Source: Pseudothermotoga sp.
GTDB taxonomy: Bacteria > Thermotogota > Thermotogae > Thermotogales > DSM-5069
Direction of reading: 5' to 3'
Length of the DNA: 64,000 nt
Assembly: GCA_025060105.1 (NCBI GenBank)
Contig: JANXCS010000001.1
Coordinates: forward strand, 42,282 to 106,281
Below the pieces are notes generated by a model. That model saw only the letters and a list, made by a program, of their open reading frames with translations, was not told the origin of the DNA and did no database searches. Numbering within the stretch: position 1 is the stretch's first letter; every line of letters starts with the position of its first letter. This document shows, one piece after another, positions 33,042 through 43,667 of this stretch. A program made the position numbers and the translations under genes.

Positions 33042-33867
33042 TGAGTTTTTAAAAGAATTTGAGGAACTCCTCAGTCAAGAAATGAGCGAAACAAAGTGCA
33101 AAGTGGAAGAGGCCATGGCCTACAGTGTTTTAACGCCCGGTAAGAGGTTACGTCCGCTTCTGATTTGGTCCATCTGTACCGACATGAATGTTTCCAGCGA
33201 GTACGTCTGGCATCCTGCCTTGGCTGTGGAACTTTTCCACACAGGTTCCTTGGTTCACGACGATTTACCACAAATCGATGACTCTCCTTTGAGAAGGGGA
33301 AAACCATCGTGTCACATTGTTTTTGGCAACGATACAGCTATACTCGCTGGAGACGGTCTCATGCTCAGAGCGTTCCGAGTTTTAAGTGAATCTCCCGCAA
33401 ATCCAGTTGTTAAAGAGCAACTTTTTCGATGCTTTTCGCGAACAACTTATCAGGTACTTGTTGGAGAAGCACTCGATGTTCAGTACACTGGTGGAGATCC
33501 AAGCCTCGGAGAAGTGCTGAACATGTACGCCAAAAAAACAGGTGCGTTGTTTTCTTTTTGTTTTGCGTGTGGGCCGATAATGAGCGAGAAATTTGAGTTC
33601 GTTGAGCGATTCTCCAAACTTGGTGAAGTATTTGGAATTTGGTTTCAAATTCTAGATGATGTGAAAGATACCTGCGGCGATGAAAGTAAACTTGGAAAAC
33701 CCGTAGGCAAGGATGTGGCCCTCGGTAAACCCACCGTTACTAAGATCCTTGGCCTTGAAAAGAGCAAAATCTTCGCCGATAAACTATTGAAGTCCGTCGT
33801 ACACCGTTTGGAGGACTTCGAACTGATTCTCACGTGCCGCTTGCTTGAAAATTTAGCGAAAAGGTGA
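33025..33867 (+). CDS. ispA: Polyprenyl synthetase (farnesyl/geranylgeranyl diphosphate synthase)
   Basis: About 280 residues. It elongates prenyl diphosphates with isopentenyl diphosphate. First Asp-rich motif Val-His-Asp-Asp-Leu-Pro-Gln-Ile-Asp-Asp with downstream Arg-Arg-Gly near 76-92, second motif Leu-Asp-Asp-Val-Lys-Asp near 208. Gly-Lys-Arg-Leu-Arg-Pro near 38 binds IPP. The DDx4D spacing is typical of bacterial FPP/GGPP synthases. ATG 33025 is the first reasonable start (GAGGA close upstream). With plsC it gives the operon a membrane-lipid flavour. Confidence 0.9.
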   Translation: MKKTSDEFLKEFEELLSQEMSETKCKVEEAMAYSVLTPGKRLRPLLIWSICTDMNVSSEYVWHPALAVELFHTGSLVHDDLPQIDDSPLRRGKPSCHIVFGNDTAILAGDGLMLRAFRVLSESPANPVVKEQLFRCFSRTTYQVLVGEALDVQYTGGDPSLGEVLNMYAKKTGALFSFCFACGPIMSEKFEFVERFSKLGEVFGIWFQILDDVKDTCGDESKLGKPVGKDVALGKPTVTKILGLEKSKIFADKLLKSVVHRLEDFELILTCRLLENLAKR

Positions 33868-33871
33868 AAAA

Positions 33872-36238
33872 ATGAAATTTGCCGAGTTTTTCCTGTCGAT
33901 ATTCAAAAGAAGATTACTGTTCATATTGATTTTAACAGTGTTGTGCTTTGCCACGGTTTTTGTGATTTTGAAGTTTTATTCAAACAAGAAGGTATTGGTG
34001 GGTAAGAAAGCTGAAGAAAACGCAATTCCTATCTCCATAACGATACCAGATGGGGCTTACAGTGTGAAAAAATCGTTCCTAGTGAGACGCATATCACGCG
34101 ATAGCTTACCAGCTTCACTGGCAAGCATGTTCGTTGGAGATTTGTTTGAAGTATCACCTTCCGATGGTATCGACGAATTTTCGATGAAACCCATCACGAT
34201 AACTTACAGATTGACGAGAGATCTCTATCTGGGTGATGATTATGCAAATGTGAGGATAGCTTACATACCAGATATCACCCAACCCTTGTACAGGATCTTT
34301 GGCGGAGCAACGATGGGTTTAGATCAAAAAGGACCTTACGTCGAAGTGCAAGCTTTTCACACGTCTGTCGTTGGTTTGATAGCGGACGTTCCTGAAAAAC
34401 AAAAACTGGGATTACAACTTTTGGTCGAGAGAACGAAGAGCATCGAACCGGTACTCTTGCTCGTTCCAGACGTGGACAAAGGCTTTCTTGGCTTTGTGAA
34501 TTCCACCCGACAAGGGCCCAATTTCTGGATGGAACTTTTTCCAAACAGAACGATCATGTATTATGAGTATCCCGTGTCAGGTACACGATCCAAATCTTAC
34601 ATGGATTCATTCCGTAGCTTTTCTCAGAAAAATATGTCAAGTTTCATCTTGTTTGAAGCTGAGAAACTTGCTTTGGAACTCATGCGGCTGAAGAATTTTG
34701 AGTTCGATATCGTTGCACATGGCATCGGTGCCATCATTGCAAGGCTCGCTGTAGAGCTCCATCCGGAGATAAAGAATGTTCGAAGTTTGGTACTGGTGAG
34801 TCCCCCAAACAGAGGAACGAACGTGGTGAACCCCCTCTATTATGGAGCATTACTTTACAGGAAAGATTCGCAAATGGTGGCGAGCAACTTCGGCCTTGAT
34901 CGATTCGTTGTTGATGCTATGAAATCTCATCTGCTATATTACCTTGAAGCGTTGGGGCCTATCTACAAAGAGATCTTGGTTGGTTCGGATTTGCTGAAAA
35001 AGCTCGACGGTACCGTTAGGAAAGACGTGAGATATCTCATTGCTGTGGGTAGTTCTCCTCCGGCTTCCATCGATGTTGGACGAACCCAACTGGAGTTGTT
35101 CTATCCAGAACTGGTTGCTGGAAAAGGTGATGGGGTAGTGAGTCAAGATAGTGCTTTTTTGGAAGGAACTCAAAAGGTTGTTTTGAAAGGATCTTTCTTC
35201 GATTGTTATCTCGATCCCAATTTCCACGAGATTCTCAAGAAGTTCCTCGCTCAAGCTTTGGTGGAGATACCAAAGTATAAAGAAGAAACCTATCCAGAGA
35301 GATCGTATCAAGCGCAGCAGACCGAAAAGATAGTCAAACCGCAGATGGAAACAAGACAGCCAACACAAACTCAAACCCAGCAGAGTGAACGAGCAGTCAC
35401 ACAGAGACGCGTGATTATACCGAGCAGATTTGAACGTTCTCAGCTTTTGGTAAAGCTCGAAACCCTAAGCTTGGGAAACGTCATAGGTGTGTATCCCGTC
35501 GGGAGAAAACTCTACTATGTCCTCAACGATGGTCTGTACACTGATAATAAAAGAATCCAAGCAGGTAATCTTCGGTATGTTCATGCGATCAAGTCTGGTA
35601 TGAGTTTCGTAATCGACGATAAAGTGTATTTCTTCAACGGCATAAAAGTGACGAACCTTGGCAGGATAAGCTTGATGAACGTGGAGGATGTTATCGCCAC
35701 TGATAATGCGATCTTTGCTCTGCTGAGAGGAAAAGAAAGTTTGATATTCGCACGATGGGAGAACAATTGGAAAGAGATTCTAAATCTTTCGGGTGTTTAT
35801 GGAAAGTTCATCGATGGCTCAAATCCTTTGTTGATAACAAACAGAGAAATCTATGAGATTTCTGAAGGCGGTTTGAAAAAGATTCTCGATGCATCACAAC
35901 TTAAGATTGACGGGCGATCTGTAGATTTCAAAAGTTGCTTGCTCGTTTCAGATCTCTTGTTCGTAGGATTGAGAAGTTACAGTCTCGTTGTTTACGATCT
36001 GAAGAGTGGTGCTTATGCCTGGGGAGCAGAAGGTTGGATTGAGCCAGAAAGATTCATTCTTTTAAATGACATGGTATTGATTCAAGGTACCTCTACCCTG
36101 TTCGTTTTCGATCTTTCCAAGCTGAGCTTGAGAGCTGTTTATCACAGTTTCCCGACAAAGGTCGATAGACTCATCGCAATTGATGAAAAAATTTACGTGC
36201 TTTCAGAATCGCGTGTGGAGGTGTATAAATTCAGGTGA
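33872..36238 (+). CDS. Membrane-anchored lipase-like protein with degenerate active site and beta-propeller-like C-terminus
   Basis: A 788-residue protein. Residues about 12-34 are a membrane anchor; the rest is outside the membrane. Residues about 190-470 resemble an alpha/beta-hydrolase lipase: Asp-Ile-Val-Ala282-His-Gly284-Ile-Gly286, then Ser-Pro-Pro-Asn-Arg-Gly-Thr, and a late Phe-His near 450. The nucleophile elbow normally reads Gly-His-Ser-x-Gly, so Ser is replaced by Gly284. Residues about 475-510 form a Gln/Thr-rich linker; about 515-788 repeats short beta patterns (Leu-Tyr-Tyr-Val, Val-Tyr-Phe-Phe-Asn-Gly, Ile-Tyr-Val-Leu) as in a beta-propeller. Function unknown; probably binding rather than hydrolysis. 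Confidence 0.75.
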   Translation: MKFAEFFLSIFKRRLLFILILTVLCFATVFVILKFYSNKKVLVGKKAEENAIPISITIPDGAYSVKKSFLVRRISRDSLPASLASMFVGDLFEVSPSDGIDEFSMKPITITYRLTRDLYLGDDYANVRIAYIPDITQPLYRIFGGATMGLDQKGPYVEVQAFHTSVVGLIADVPEKQKLGLQLLVERTKSIEPVLLLVPDVDKGFLGFVNSTRQGPNFWMELFPNRTIMYYEYPVSGTRSKSYMDSFRSFSQKNMSSFILFEAEKLALELMRLKNFEFDIVAHGIGAIIARLAVELHPEIKNVRSLVLVSPPNRGTNVVNPLYYGALLYRKDSQMVASNFGLDRFVVDAMKSHLLYYLEALGPIYKEILVGSDLLKKLDGTVRKDVRYLIAVGSSPPASIDVGRTQLELFYPELVAGKGDGVVSQDSAFLEGTQKVVLKGSFFDCYLDPNFHEILKKFLAQALVEIPKYKEETYPERSYQAQQTEKIVKPQMETRQPTQTQTQQSERAVTQRRVIIPSRFERSQLLVKLETLSLGNVIGVYPVGRKLYYVLNDGLYTDNKRIQAGNLRYVHAIKSGMSFVIDDKVYFFNGIKVTNLGRISLMNVEDVIATDNAIFALLRGKESLIFARWENNWKEILNLSGVYGKFIDGSNPLLITNREIYEISEGGLKKILDASQLKIDGRSVDFKSCLLVSDLLFVGLRSYSLVVYDLKSGAYAWGAEGWIEPERFILLNDMVLIQGTSTLFVFDLSKLSLRAVYHSFPTKVDRLIAIDEKIYVLSESRVEVYKFR

Positions 36239-36249
36239 GGGGATAGCTC

Positions 36250-37083
36250 ATGGTTAAAGCTGTTGTCGTTCTGATCTTTTTATCGAGTGTTGTTCTTGCG
36301 AATGCCGTTGAATATTACAATTCTGCCTTGAATGCATATGTTCAAGGTGACTATAAGCGTGCACTCGAATGGTTCGAAACAGCTTTGAGACTCGAGCCGA
36401 AAATCGAATCTTATGATCCACTCGTGAAGCTGAAAATGGGTGTATGTGCATTCATGATCAACGACCATGCGAAAGCTAAAGCATACTTAGAGCAGTACGA
36501 GTCGAACAACGCGGTTGCCGCAAGCATTCTTAAAGTTATACGTGAAGGGAAAAAAGTTACGGAAGAATGGATGGTGTGGCTTAGATCGAGGATACCGACA
36601 TCTCCTCCAATTCAAACTCAAACGAGTCAAAAGCGAGCGCCTGTGTTGCTCATCTTAGGAGTGTTCACTGCGAGTTTCAGCGTGACTTTTTTGGTGATTA
36701 AGATCCTGATGAGGAAGAAAAAATCTCTTGAGGAGAGGGAGCTCACGGTTGAAGAAAAGCTTGAACGTCAACTCGAAGAGATTGGGATGGTTTCCAAAAG
36801 TGTAGAACAGGGTGCGAGAACGGTTGATTTCGAAACTGACGAGGAGTTGCAGAAATTAGAGGCACAGATAGATAACATAGTTCGGGAAATAATCTCGAAA
36901 GAAGGCGAGAAGAAAGAAAACGAAATCATTGTGGGAGAAGATCCGTTCGACATATTGAAGAGGATGGAAGAGAAAGAGAAATACAGCGAAGAAGACGCCA
37001 AACTTTTGTCACAAATCATGCAGCAACTCGTCAATACCCCGACAGATAAACCAAGCGAGACGGACGAACAGGATCGATCTTGA
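36250..37083 (+). CDS. TPR-containing membrane protein
   Basis: A 277-residue protein with a signal/anchor segment (about 1-17), two TPR-like repeats at about 18-85 (Tyr-Tyr-Asn-Ser-Ala-Leu-Asn-Ala-Tyr, Asp-Tyr-Lys-Arg-Ala-Leu-Glu-Trp-Phe), a Pro/Thr/Gln linker, a transmembrane helix at about 135-156, and a charged, acidic cytoplasmic tail with coiled-coil character. The topology places the TPRs outside and the tail inside. Last gene of the seven-gene operon; its final 53 bases run antisense to the end of mreC. Confidence 0.75.
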   Translation: MVKAVVVLIFLSSVVLANAVEYYNSALNAYVQGDYKRALEWFETALRLEPKIESYDPLVKLKMGVCAFMINDHAKAKAYLEQYESNNAVAASILKVIREGKKVTEEWMVWLRSRIPTSPPIQTQTSQKRAPVLLILGVFTASFSVTFLVIKILMRKKKSLEERELTVEEKLERQLEEIGMVSKSVEQGARTVDFETDEELQKLEAQIDNIVREIISKEGEKKENEIIVGEDPFDILKRMEEKEKYSEEDAKLLSQIMQQLVNTPTDKPSETDEQDRS

Positions 37084-37693
37084 CGAGGAAAAATTCACCG
37101 TGTCTGCCGACGACCGTTCCAAGAAGATCACATTCCATCTTTCTTAACAAAGTACCGTTGGTGAAATGTTCGGAAATTTTTACTACGAATCCTGTCACAT
37201 CGATTTCTTCATAGATCCTCAACCTTGTTCCACCAAGCAGTTCGCCTTCTAAGCTGATTTGATTTGCTTCAACTTTTACTGGCATGGAGAAAGTCGGAGA
37301 ATCCCATCTCTCAATCCAGCACAGATGAGCATTGACTTGTCTGACTACACCAACGAAGCGTTTGTTCTCTGGATCGATGGCTACGTCACCAACCTTGGCT
37401 TGTCCCGTTGCAACTAGGTAATACTGTCTGTAACCTAAAACGACCTGTGATTGTTCGAAGATGACGTCGTTGATTCTAACTGTGTCCACTGGTTTGCCGC
37501 CATGGTAAATCGTAGATATCGCCTGACTGAGGTTGTGCAAAAAGTGTCGTGTTACGTCTGCGGGATACACGATGGGCCGAACAAGGTAAAACAAAATCTT
37601 TGCCGGCTTCCCATGGAAGGCAACGTTCAGAGTAAAAATCAAAGAGAATATCACAAAATAAGCAACGAAGAGGTTTACCTGACGATAGCTCAT
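37031..37693 (-). CDS. mreC: Rod-shape determining protein MreC
   Basis: About 220 residues: a membrane helix at about 6-26, a short helix, then the two small beta-barrel domains of MreC (Val-Ala-Thr-Gly-Gln-Ala-Lys-Val-Gly-Asp-Val-Ala near 97, Arg-Phe-Val-Gly-Val-Val-Arg-Gln-Val near 115, Leu-Gly-Thr-Val-Val-Gly-Arg-His-Gly near 193). It links MreB to the wall-synthesis machinery. ATG 37691-37693 shares its A with the mreB stop (TGATG). It is shorter than typical 270-300-residue MreC. No mreD follows; the next gene is convergent. Confidence 0.85.
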   Translation of the reverse strand: MSYRQVNLFVAYFVIFSLIFTLNVAFHGKPAKILFYLVRPIVYPADVTRHFLHNLSQAISTIYHGGKPVDTVRINDVIFEQSQVVLGYRQYYLVATGQAKVGDVAIDPENKRFVGVVRQVNAHLCWIERWDSPTFSMPVKVEANQISLEGELLGGTRLRIYEEIDVTGFVVKISEHFTNGTLLRKMECDLLGTVVGRHGEFFLVKIDPVRPSRLVYLSGY

Positions 37694-38703
37694 CAATCTA
37701 CCTGCTGTAGTTTCTTCAAAATATCGACTTTGTCTAGAACCTTTCCTGCCCCCACCGCCACACAACTGAGAGGATCCTCAGCTCGAACAACCTTGATGCC
37801 AGTTTCTTTCTCTATGAGTTTTTCGATGCCTCTCGTGAGTGAACCACCACCGGTGGCTACAATACCTCTTTCAACGATGTCCGTAACGAGTTCAGGTGGG
37901 GTTCTTTCCAAAGTTGATTTGATCGCATCCACGATAGCGCTGACTGGTACCATCAGTGCTTCTCTCACTTCTCCTCCCTTTATGGTGATCTTTCTAGGTA
38001 GACCTGTCGATAGATCTATACCGGTGACTATCGTTTCTAAGGTGTCATATTCTGGCGATGGAAAAACGTTACCTATCTCGATCTTTATCCTTTCGCCAGT
38101 TCTTTCTCCGATGGCCACCCTGTAAGTCTCACGTACGTACTGAACGATCGCTTCGTCCATCTCATCTCCGGCTATTCTTATCGATTCCCAAACCACGATG
38201 CTTCCCAGTGAAATGACGGCTACCTCAGTTGTTCCACCACCTATATCGACGATCATGTTCCCGTTGGGTTCTTCAACATCGAGACCAAGACCTATAGCAC
38301 TCGCCATGGGTTCATCTATGAGAAACACGCGAGCAGCTCCAGCCTCTAACCCTGCTTCGAGTATTGCCCTTTTCTCCACGTCGGTGATTCCTATGGGAAC
38401 ACCTATGACTACTCTGGGCTTGAAAAACGCGAAGGATGTCTTCGTTTTACCTATGAAATATTTCAGCATAGCCAGTGCCACGTCGTAATCTGCTATCACA
38501 CCATCTCGAAGTGGTCTCACTGCGATGATGGAAGCCGGTGTTTTACCGAGCATCATCTTTGCTTCCAATCCGACTTTGATCACCTCACCTGTATCGGCAT
38601 TCATAGCGACGACCGATGGTTCATTTATGACGATACCTTTACCACGTACATAAACAAGGGTGTTCGCAGTACCAAGGTCTATTCCTAAATCCTTCCTCAC
38701 CAC
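37693..38703 (-). CDS. mreB: Rod-shape determining protein MreB
   Basis: A 336-residue bacterial actin. Phosphate 1 loop Gly-Ile-Asp-Leu-Gly-Thr-Ala-Asn-Thr near 7-15, Asp-Ile-Gly-Gly-Gly-Thr-Thr-Glu near 158, Glu-Arg-Thr-Pro-Pro-Glu-Leu near 274 and Gly-Gly-Gly-Ser-Leu near 292. It polymerises under the membrane and guides wall synthesis. The GTG start is preceded by AAAGGACGGTG. Cotranscribed with mreC. Confidence 0.96.
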   Translation of the reverse strand: MVRKDLGIDLGTANTLVYVRGKGIVINEPSVVAMNADTGEVIKVGLEAKMMLGKTPASIIAVRPLRDGVIADYDVALAMLKYFIGKTKTSFAFFKPRVVIGVPIGITDVEKRAILEAGLEAGAARVFLIDEPMASAIGLGLDVEEPNGNMIVDIGGGTTEVAVISLGSIVVWESIRIAGDEMDEAIVQYVRETYRVAIGERTGERIKIEIGNVFPSPEYDTLETIVTGIDLSTGLPRKITIKGGEVREALMVPVSAIVDAIKSTLERTPPELVTDIVERGIVATGGGSLTRGIEKLIEKETGIKVVRAEDPLSCVAVGAGKVLDKVDILKKLQQVD

Positions 38704-38752
38704 GGATGCGCACCGTCCTTTTCCAACACTAGTTCGATTTTATCACGATGAT

Positions 38753-38953
38753 TCAAGCTAAGTATGCTGTGAGAAAAGAAAGCCCATACAAAACAGCAGT
38801 TAAAAAAAGCGCTCTCCATCCTCTTCTGTTGTGTCCCCTCATTTTCTCATCCTCTCGATTTTTCATCGCTTTCAAGCCAAGTTCAAAGCTTATTATGGCA
38901 AAAAGAAAAATCACGGAACCTACATAGAATAAAACATTGGAAAGGGTTCTCAA
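38753..38953 (-). CDS. Small two-helix membrane protein, unknown
   Basis: About 66 residues with two hydrophobic segments (about 6-24 and 46-64) separated by a strongly basic/charged loop (Lys-Asn-Arg-Glu-Asp-Glu-Lys-Met-Arg-Gly-His-Asn-Arg-Arg). TTG 38953 has AAGGGAGTGAG four bases upstream; the TTG at 38971 overlaps the YitT stop. Placed between yitT and mreB on the same strand. No family recognised. Confidence 0.55.
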   Translation of the reverse strand: MRTLSNVLFYVGSVIFLFAIISFELGLKAMKNREDEKMRGHNRRGWRALFLTAVLYGLSFLTAYLA

Positions 38954-38967
38954 GTTCCTCACTCCCT

Positions 38968-39825
38968 TCAAAACACATTACCTATGCTTTGAAAACCCTC
39001 GCCAATCACATGTCTGGCTTCACTAATAATTATGAATGCGCTCTTGTCCAGTTTCCTGATGAAAGATATCAATTCGCCGAGTTCTCTTCTCCTCAGCACA
39101 ACGAGCAAGATTTTTCTGTTCTTTCCTGTGTAGGCACCCTTCCCCTCTATGTATGTGGCACCCCTTTCGAGTTCATTCAAGACAAACTTGGCAATCTCTT
39201 CATGTTTATCCGATATCACTATCACTTGGGTTGACGACTCAATACCCTTCAAGACGAAGTCTATCATCATACCATTGATGATTATCGCCAAGATGGCGTA
39301 CATACCAAGTTTGGCTCCCATTATTACACCTGCGAATATGGCGATGGAAAGATCGGCTATGAGCAACGTGGTTCCCATCGGTGAAGCAAAGAATCTATTG
39401 AAAATCCTGGCAACGATATCTGTACCACCAGTGGAGGCGTTCTGAGTGAACGTGAGGGCCATACCGACAGCCGTTATGATATCTCCAAAAAGAACAGCAA
39501 TGATGAGATCTTCCGTATATTTTGGAATTGGCACAATTCTATCAAAGAAATCTACCAAGAAGTTGAGTAAAAAGGTGCAGTAGATCGTCTTTATACTGAA
39601 GTCACGTCCTACAACGATGAATCCAACAAGAAAAAGTAGTCCGTTGACGATATACATCCACACGCCTACGGGAAGACCGATGAGCTTGTTCAGAACAATG
39701 GCGAGTCCACTCGCCCCTCCAGCAGCGATGGCGTTAGGTATCAAAAACGAGACCACACCTATCGAAGTGACGATCACTCCCAACGTTGCTAGTACGTACT
39801 CTTTGAAGATGTACTTGCGACTCAC
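38968..39825 (-). CDS. YitT-family membrane protein
   Basis: About 285 residues: five or six membrane helices (Gly-Gly-Ala-Ser-Gly-Leu-Ala near 37, Gly-Gly-Thr-Asp-Ile-Val-Ala-Arg near 143) followed by a C-terminal DUF2179 domain (about 195-285, Ile-Glu-Gly-Lys-Gly-Ala-Tyr-Thr-Gly, Val-Val-Leu-Arg-Arg-Arg-Glu). This is the usual YitT architecture; function is unproven. GTG 39825 has GGAGGTGAG immediately upstream, while the frame extends 22 codons further without signal. Confidence 0.85.
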   Translation of the reverse strand: MSRKYIFKEYVLATLGVIVTSIGVVSFLIPNAIAAGGASGLAIVLNKLIGLPVGVWMYIVNGLLFLVGFIVVGRDFSIKTIYCTFLLNFLVDFFDRIVPIPKYTEDLIIAVLFGDIITAVGMALTFTQNASTGGTDIVARIFNRFFASPMGTTLLIADLSIAIFAGVIMGAKLGMYAILAIIINGMMIDFVLKGIESSTQVIVISDKHEEIAKFVLNELERGATYIEGKGAYTGKNRKILLVVLRRRELGELISFIRKLDKSAFIIISEARHVIGEGFQSIGNVF

Positions 39826-39966
39826 AATCTCACCTCCACATGAGTCAAATTCTACCATCAAATTGTTAGTCTTCGTGAGAAAAAGAAGCAAAAATGGGAC
39901 TTATTTCGAGATAAACGGTCATAAACGCCGTTATTTCTGATTAAGTTTTAAAAATCACATCTTGAT

Positions 39967-39995
39967 TTGCCGTGAAAAGTGGTGTATGCTATAGT
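39967..39995 (+). promoter_or_regulatory. groESL promoter
   Basis: TTGCCG (39967-39972) and TATAGT (39990-39995) spaced by 17 nt. The transcription start would fall in or just before the CIRCE element, the standard arrangement for HrcA repression. Confidence 0.75.
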
Positions 39996-40021
39996 TAGCA
40001 CTCGACAATAAAGAGTGATAA
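39995..40021 (+). promoter_or_regulatory. CIRCE operator (HrcA binding site)
   Basis: TTAGCACTC-N9-GAGTGATAA, one mismatch from the consensus TTAGCACTC-N9-GAGTGCTAA. It begins at the last base of the -10 hexamer and lies 23 bases before the groES start. HrcA should repress groESL here and release it on heat stress. Confidence 0.95.
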
Positions 40022-40044
40022 AAATCTGAAAGGAGGTCGCGGCT

Positions 40045-40314
40045 GTGAAGGTTATACCACTCGGTGAAAGGCTCTTGATTAAACCCATCAAGGAAGAAAA
40101 GAAGACGGAAGGTGGTATAGTTCTGCCAGATTCAGCAAAAGAGAAACCCATGAAAGCAGAAGTCATCGCTGTTGGGGAAAAGGTTGAAAACATCGATGTG
40201 AAACCGGGAGACAAGGTCATTTACTCCAAATACGCTGGTACTGAAATTAAGATCGATGAAGTTGAGTACATCATAATTGATGCCAATGATATTCTGGCGA
40301 AAATCGAGAACTGA
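40045..40314 (+). CDS. groES: Co-chaperonin GroES
   Basis: An 89-residue heptamer-forming lid protein for GroEL. Family pattern [12 protein letters not shown] at the start, the mobile loop Thr-Glu-Gly-Gly-Ile-Val-Leu-Pro-Asp near 24-32, and Lys-Pro-Gly-Asp-Lys-Val near 53. The GTG start has AAAGGAGGTCG upstream. Fifteen bases separate it from groEL. Confidence 0.97.
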   Translation: MKVIPLGERLLIKPIKEEKKTEGGIVLPDSAKEKPMKAEVIAVGEKVENIDVKPGDKVIYSKYAGTEIKIDEVEYIIIDANDILAKIEN

Positions 40315-40326
40315 GAGGAGGGATGA

Positions 40327-41949
<1,623 letters not shown>

Positions 41950-41967
41950 TACCGAACAACGAAAATG

Positions 41968-41998
41968 AGAGGAGGGCCGCCCGCCCTCCTCTTTTCTT
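41968..41998 (+). terminator. Rho-independent terminator after groEL
   Basis: Ten-base stem AGAGGAGGGC/GCCCTCCTCT (41968-41977 and 41983-41992) with a five-base loop, followed by TTTCTTT. It begins 19 bases after the groEL stop and abuts the end of the convergent esterase gene. Confidence 0.93.
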
Positions 41999-42972
41999 TA
42001 AGCGAGAATCTCGTTCAAGAATTTCAGCTCTTCATAAGTGTGGAAAGATTCTCCTCCCTCATGGTCGTTGTAGGGATAGATTTTTATCCTCTTTGGACCA
42101 GCGTAGTGATTGTAAGCAGCGAAGACGGTGGATGGAGGACATGTTTTATCCATCAATCCAACCGAAAACAGTGCTGGTACTTTCGCTCTGGCTGCAAAGT
42201 TTACACCATCGAAATATGAGAGCGTTCTGAATACCGTATCAACTTTATCTCGATGTGTTCGCAAAAACTGTGTCAGTTCGAAATAAGGTTGGTTGTCAGT
42301 TATCTCAATCGCTCTTTTATAGTGGCACAAGAAAGGCACATTACACAGAAGCGCTTTTATTTTACTGGATAATCCAGCAACGGCCAGTGCGATTCCCCCA
42401 CCTTGACTGGTACCGGACACGACTATCTTATTTGGATCAACAAGTGGGAAGCCCTCGACAACTTCCACAGCCCGAACGGCATCTACGAACACTCGTCTAT
42501 AGTAATATTCCTTTGGATTAAGTATACCGCGTGTCATGAAACCTGGAAACTGCGGGTTGATCGGTTCCTCGCAGTAATCTGGTGTATCACCTTTCGTTCT
42601 TCCAGTTCCCTGTCCACGCGTATCCATAACGAAATATGCATAGCCTGCGCAGCAATGAACGAGCCAGTCGTACGGGAATCCCCTACCACCACCATAACCG
42701 ACATACCGAATCACGCACGGTAGTTTTTCAAAGTCTCTCTGGGTAGGGACCAGAAGCCAACCTTTGATTCTCTGACCTTTGTAGCCCGAATAAGTAACAT
42801 CGTAAACTTCAACGCTTTTCAAAAAATAGTCGGCCTTTTCGAACACAGGGTTCAGTGGATAGATCTTCGACTCTTCAAGAGTTTCTCTCCAAAATTCGTC
42901 AAAATCCTTTTCTTCGCTCCTTTCAGGAAGATAGTTTAAAAGTTTCTCAAGCGGCATATCGAAGTAAGCCAC
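41998..42972 (-). CDS. Acetyl xylan esterase / cephalosporin-C deacetylase (carbohydrate esterase 7)
   Basis: A 324-residue alpha/beta hydrolase very close in pattern to T. maritima TM0077. Nucleophile in Gly-Thr-Ser-Gln-Gly-Gly-Gly near 186-192; acid Asp in Gly-Leu-Met-Asp-Lys-Thr-Cys-Pro-Pro near 273; catalytic His in Asn-Asp-His-Glu-Gly-Gly near 302; Arg-Gly-Gln-Gly near 117. It removes acetyl groups from xylo-oligosaccharides, which fits with the GH4 glucuronidase at 5.6 kb. GTG start with AGGAGGGATC upstream. Confidence 0.95.
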   Translation of the reverse strand: MAYFDMPLEKLLNYLPERSEEKDFDEFWRETLEESKIYPLNPVFEKADYFLKSVEVYDVTYSGYKGQRIKGWLLVPTQRDFEKLPCVIRYVGYGGGRGFPYDWLVHCCAGYAYFVMDTRGQGTGRTKGDTPDYCEEPINPQFPGFMTRGILNPKEYYYRRVFVDAVRAVEVVEGFPLVDPNKIVVSGTSQGGGIALAVAGLSSKIKALLCNVPFLCHYKRAIEITDNQPYFELTQFLRTHRDKVDTVFRTLSYFDGVNFAARAKVPALFSVGLMDKTCPPSTVFAAYNHYAGPKRIKIYPYNDHEGGESFHTYEELKFLNEILA

Positions 42973-43010
42973 AGAAGATCCCTCCTGTATAGCAGTTTAT
43001 GAATCAAGAT

Positions 43011-43667
43011 TCAAGTTTCTGGTTTTAAAGTTAACAGGATACCATCTTTTTCGTCACCAAATATCATGTACGGTTTTTCGAGTGCCAATCTCACAGTGAG
43101 GGCGCAGATCACCGAATCTAAGAAATCTTCGTACGCTTTCACGTTCCCCCTCGGTATGTAGTACTCTGACATTTTAACGAAGCTTTTTATTCTTTCTTCC
43201 AACCAAGATAGTCTCTCAATTTTTTTGAGTTTCCCTATTCGTTTGTATTGGAAAACTCTCATACCACTGAATAGGACCATGATCGTTGCGTGTGGATAAA
43301 CTTCGAAAATGTTACCAGCTTCGAAAGAAAATCCCCACTGATTCAAACGTTGGTAAATCAATTCAGGAAAGAAAAATGGATATCTTTTTTTATTGACAGG
43401 ATACAACGATAATCGAAATTTAGAGAAATATCTGAGAAATTCTTTTTCGTTTTTTCTGTGGCCTGATTCATTCTTGACTATCAAAGGTGCATCCACACCG
43501 ATGAGGACATTTTCATATGTTTTCAATATCTTGATCATATCTTCCAGCTGATCACCGTAGAACGATTCAATCAAGTTGAAATTTTTGTCTATGATCGCGA
43601 GTGCCGTTGGATTTTTACCTGTCCAAGATGGATCGATCCCACAAAAGTGGGAAAAATCCTTCCTCAA
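43011..43667 (-). CDS. DUF429 protein (predicted RNase H-like fold)
   Basis: About 218 residues. Cys-Gly-Ile-Asp-Pro-Ser-Trp near 9-15, Leu-Ile-Gly-Val-Asp-Ala-Pro-Leu near 63-70, Arg-x2-Asp/Glu-type Arg-Lys-Asn-Glu-Lys-Glu near 78, and Tyr-Pro-His-Ala near 128 match DUF429. Two conserved acidic residues on adjacent strands suggest a nuclease-like site, but no activity is established. TTG 43667 has GGAAGGAGAA just upstream and overlaps the cupin stop (TTGA), so the pair is coupled. Confidence 0.78.
   Translation of the reverse strand: MRKDFSHFCGIDPSWTGKNPTALAIIDKNFNLIESFYGDQLEDMIKILKTYENVLIGVDAPLIVKNESGHRKNEKEFLRYFSKFRLSLYPVNKKRYPFFFPELIYQRLNQWGFSFEAGNIFEVYPHATIMVLFSGMRVFQYKRIGKLKKIERLSWLEERIKSFVKMSEYYIPRGNVKAYEDFLDSVICALTVRLALEKPYMIFGDEKDGILLTLKPET

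Noticed and set aside
33071-33307. Minus-strand frame opposite the prenyl synthase
   Set aside because: It overlaps the catalytic Asp-rich region of a clear gene and lacks start signals.
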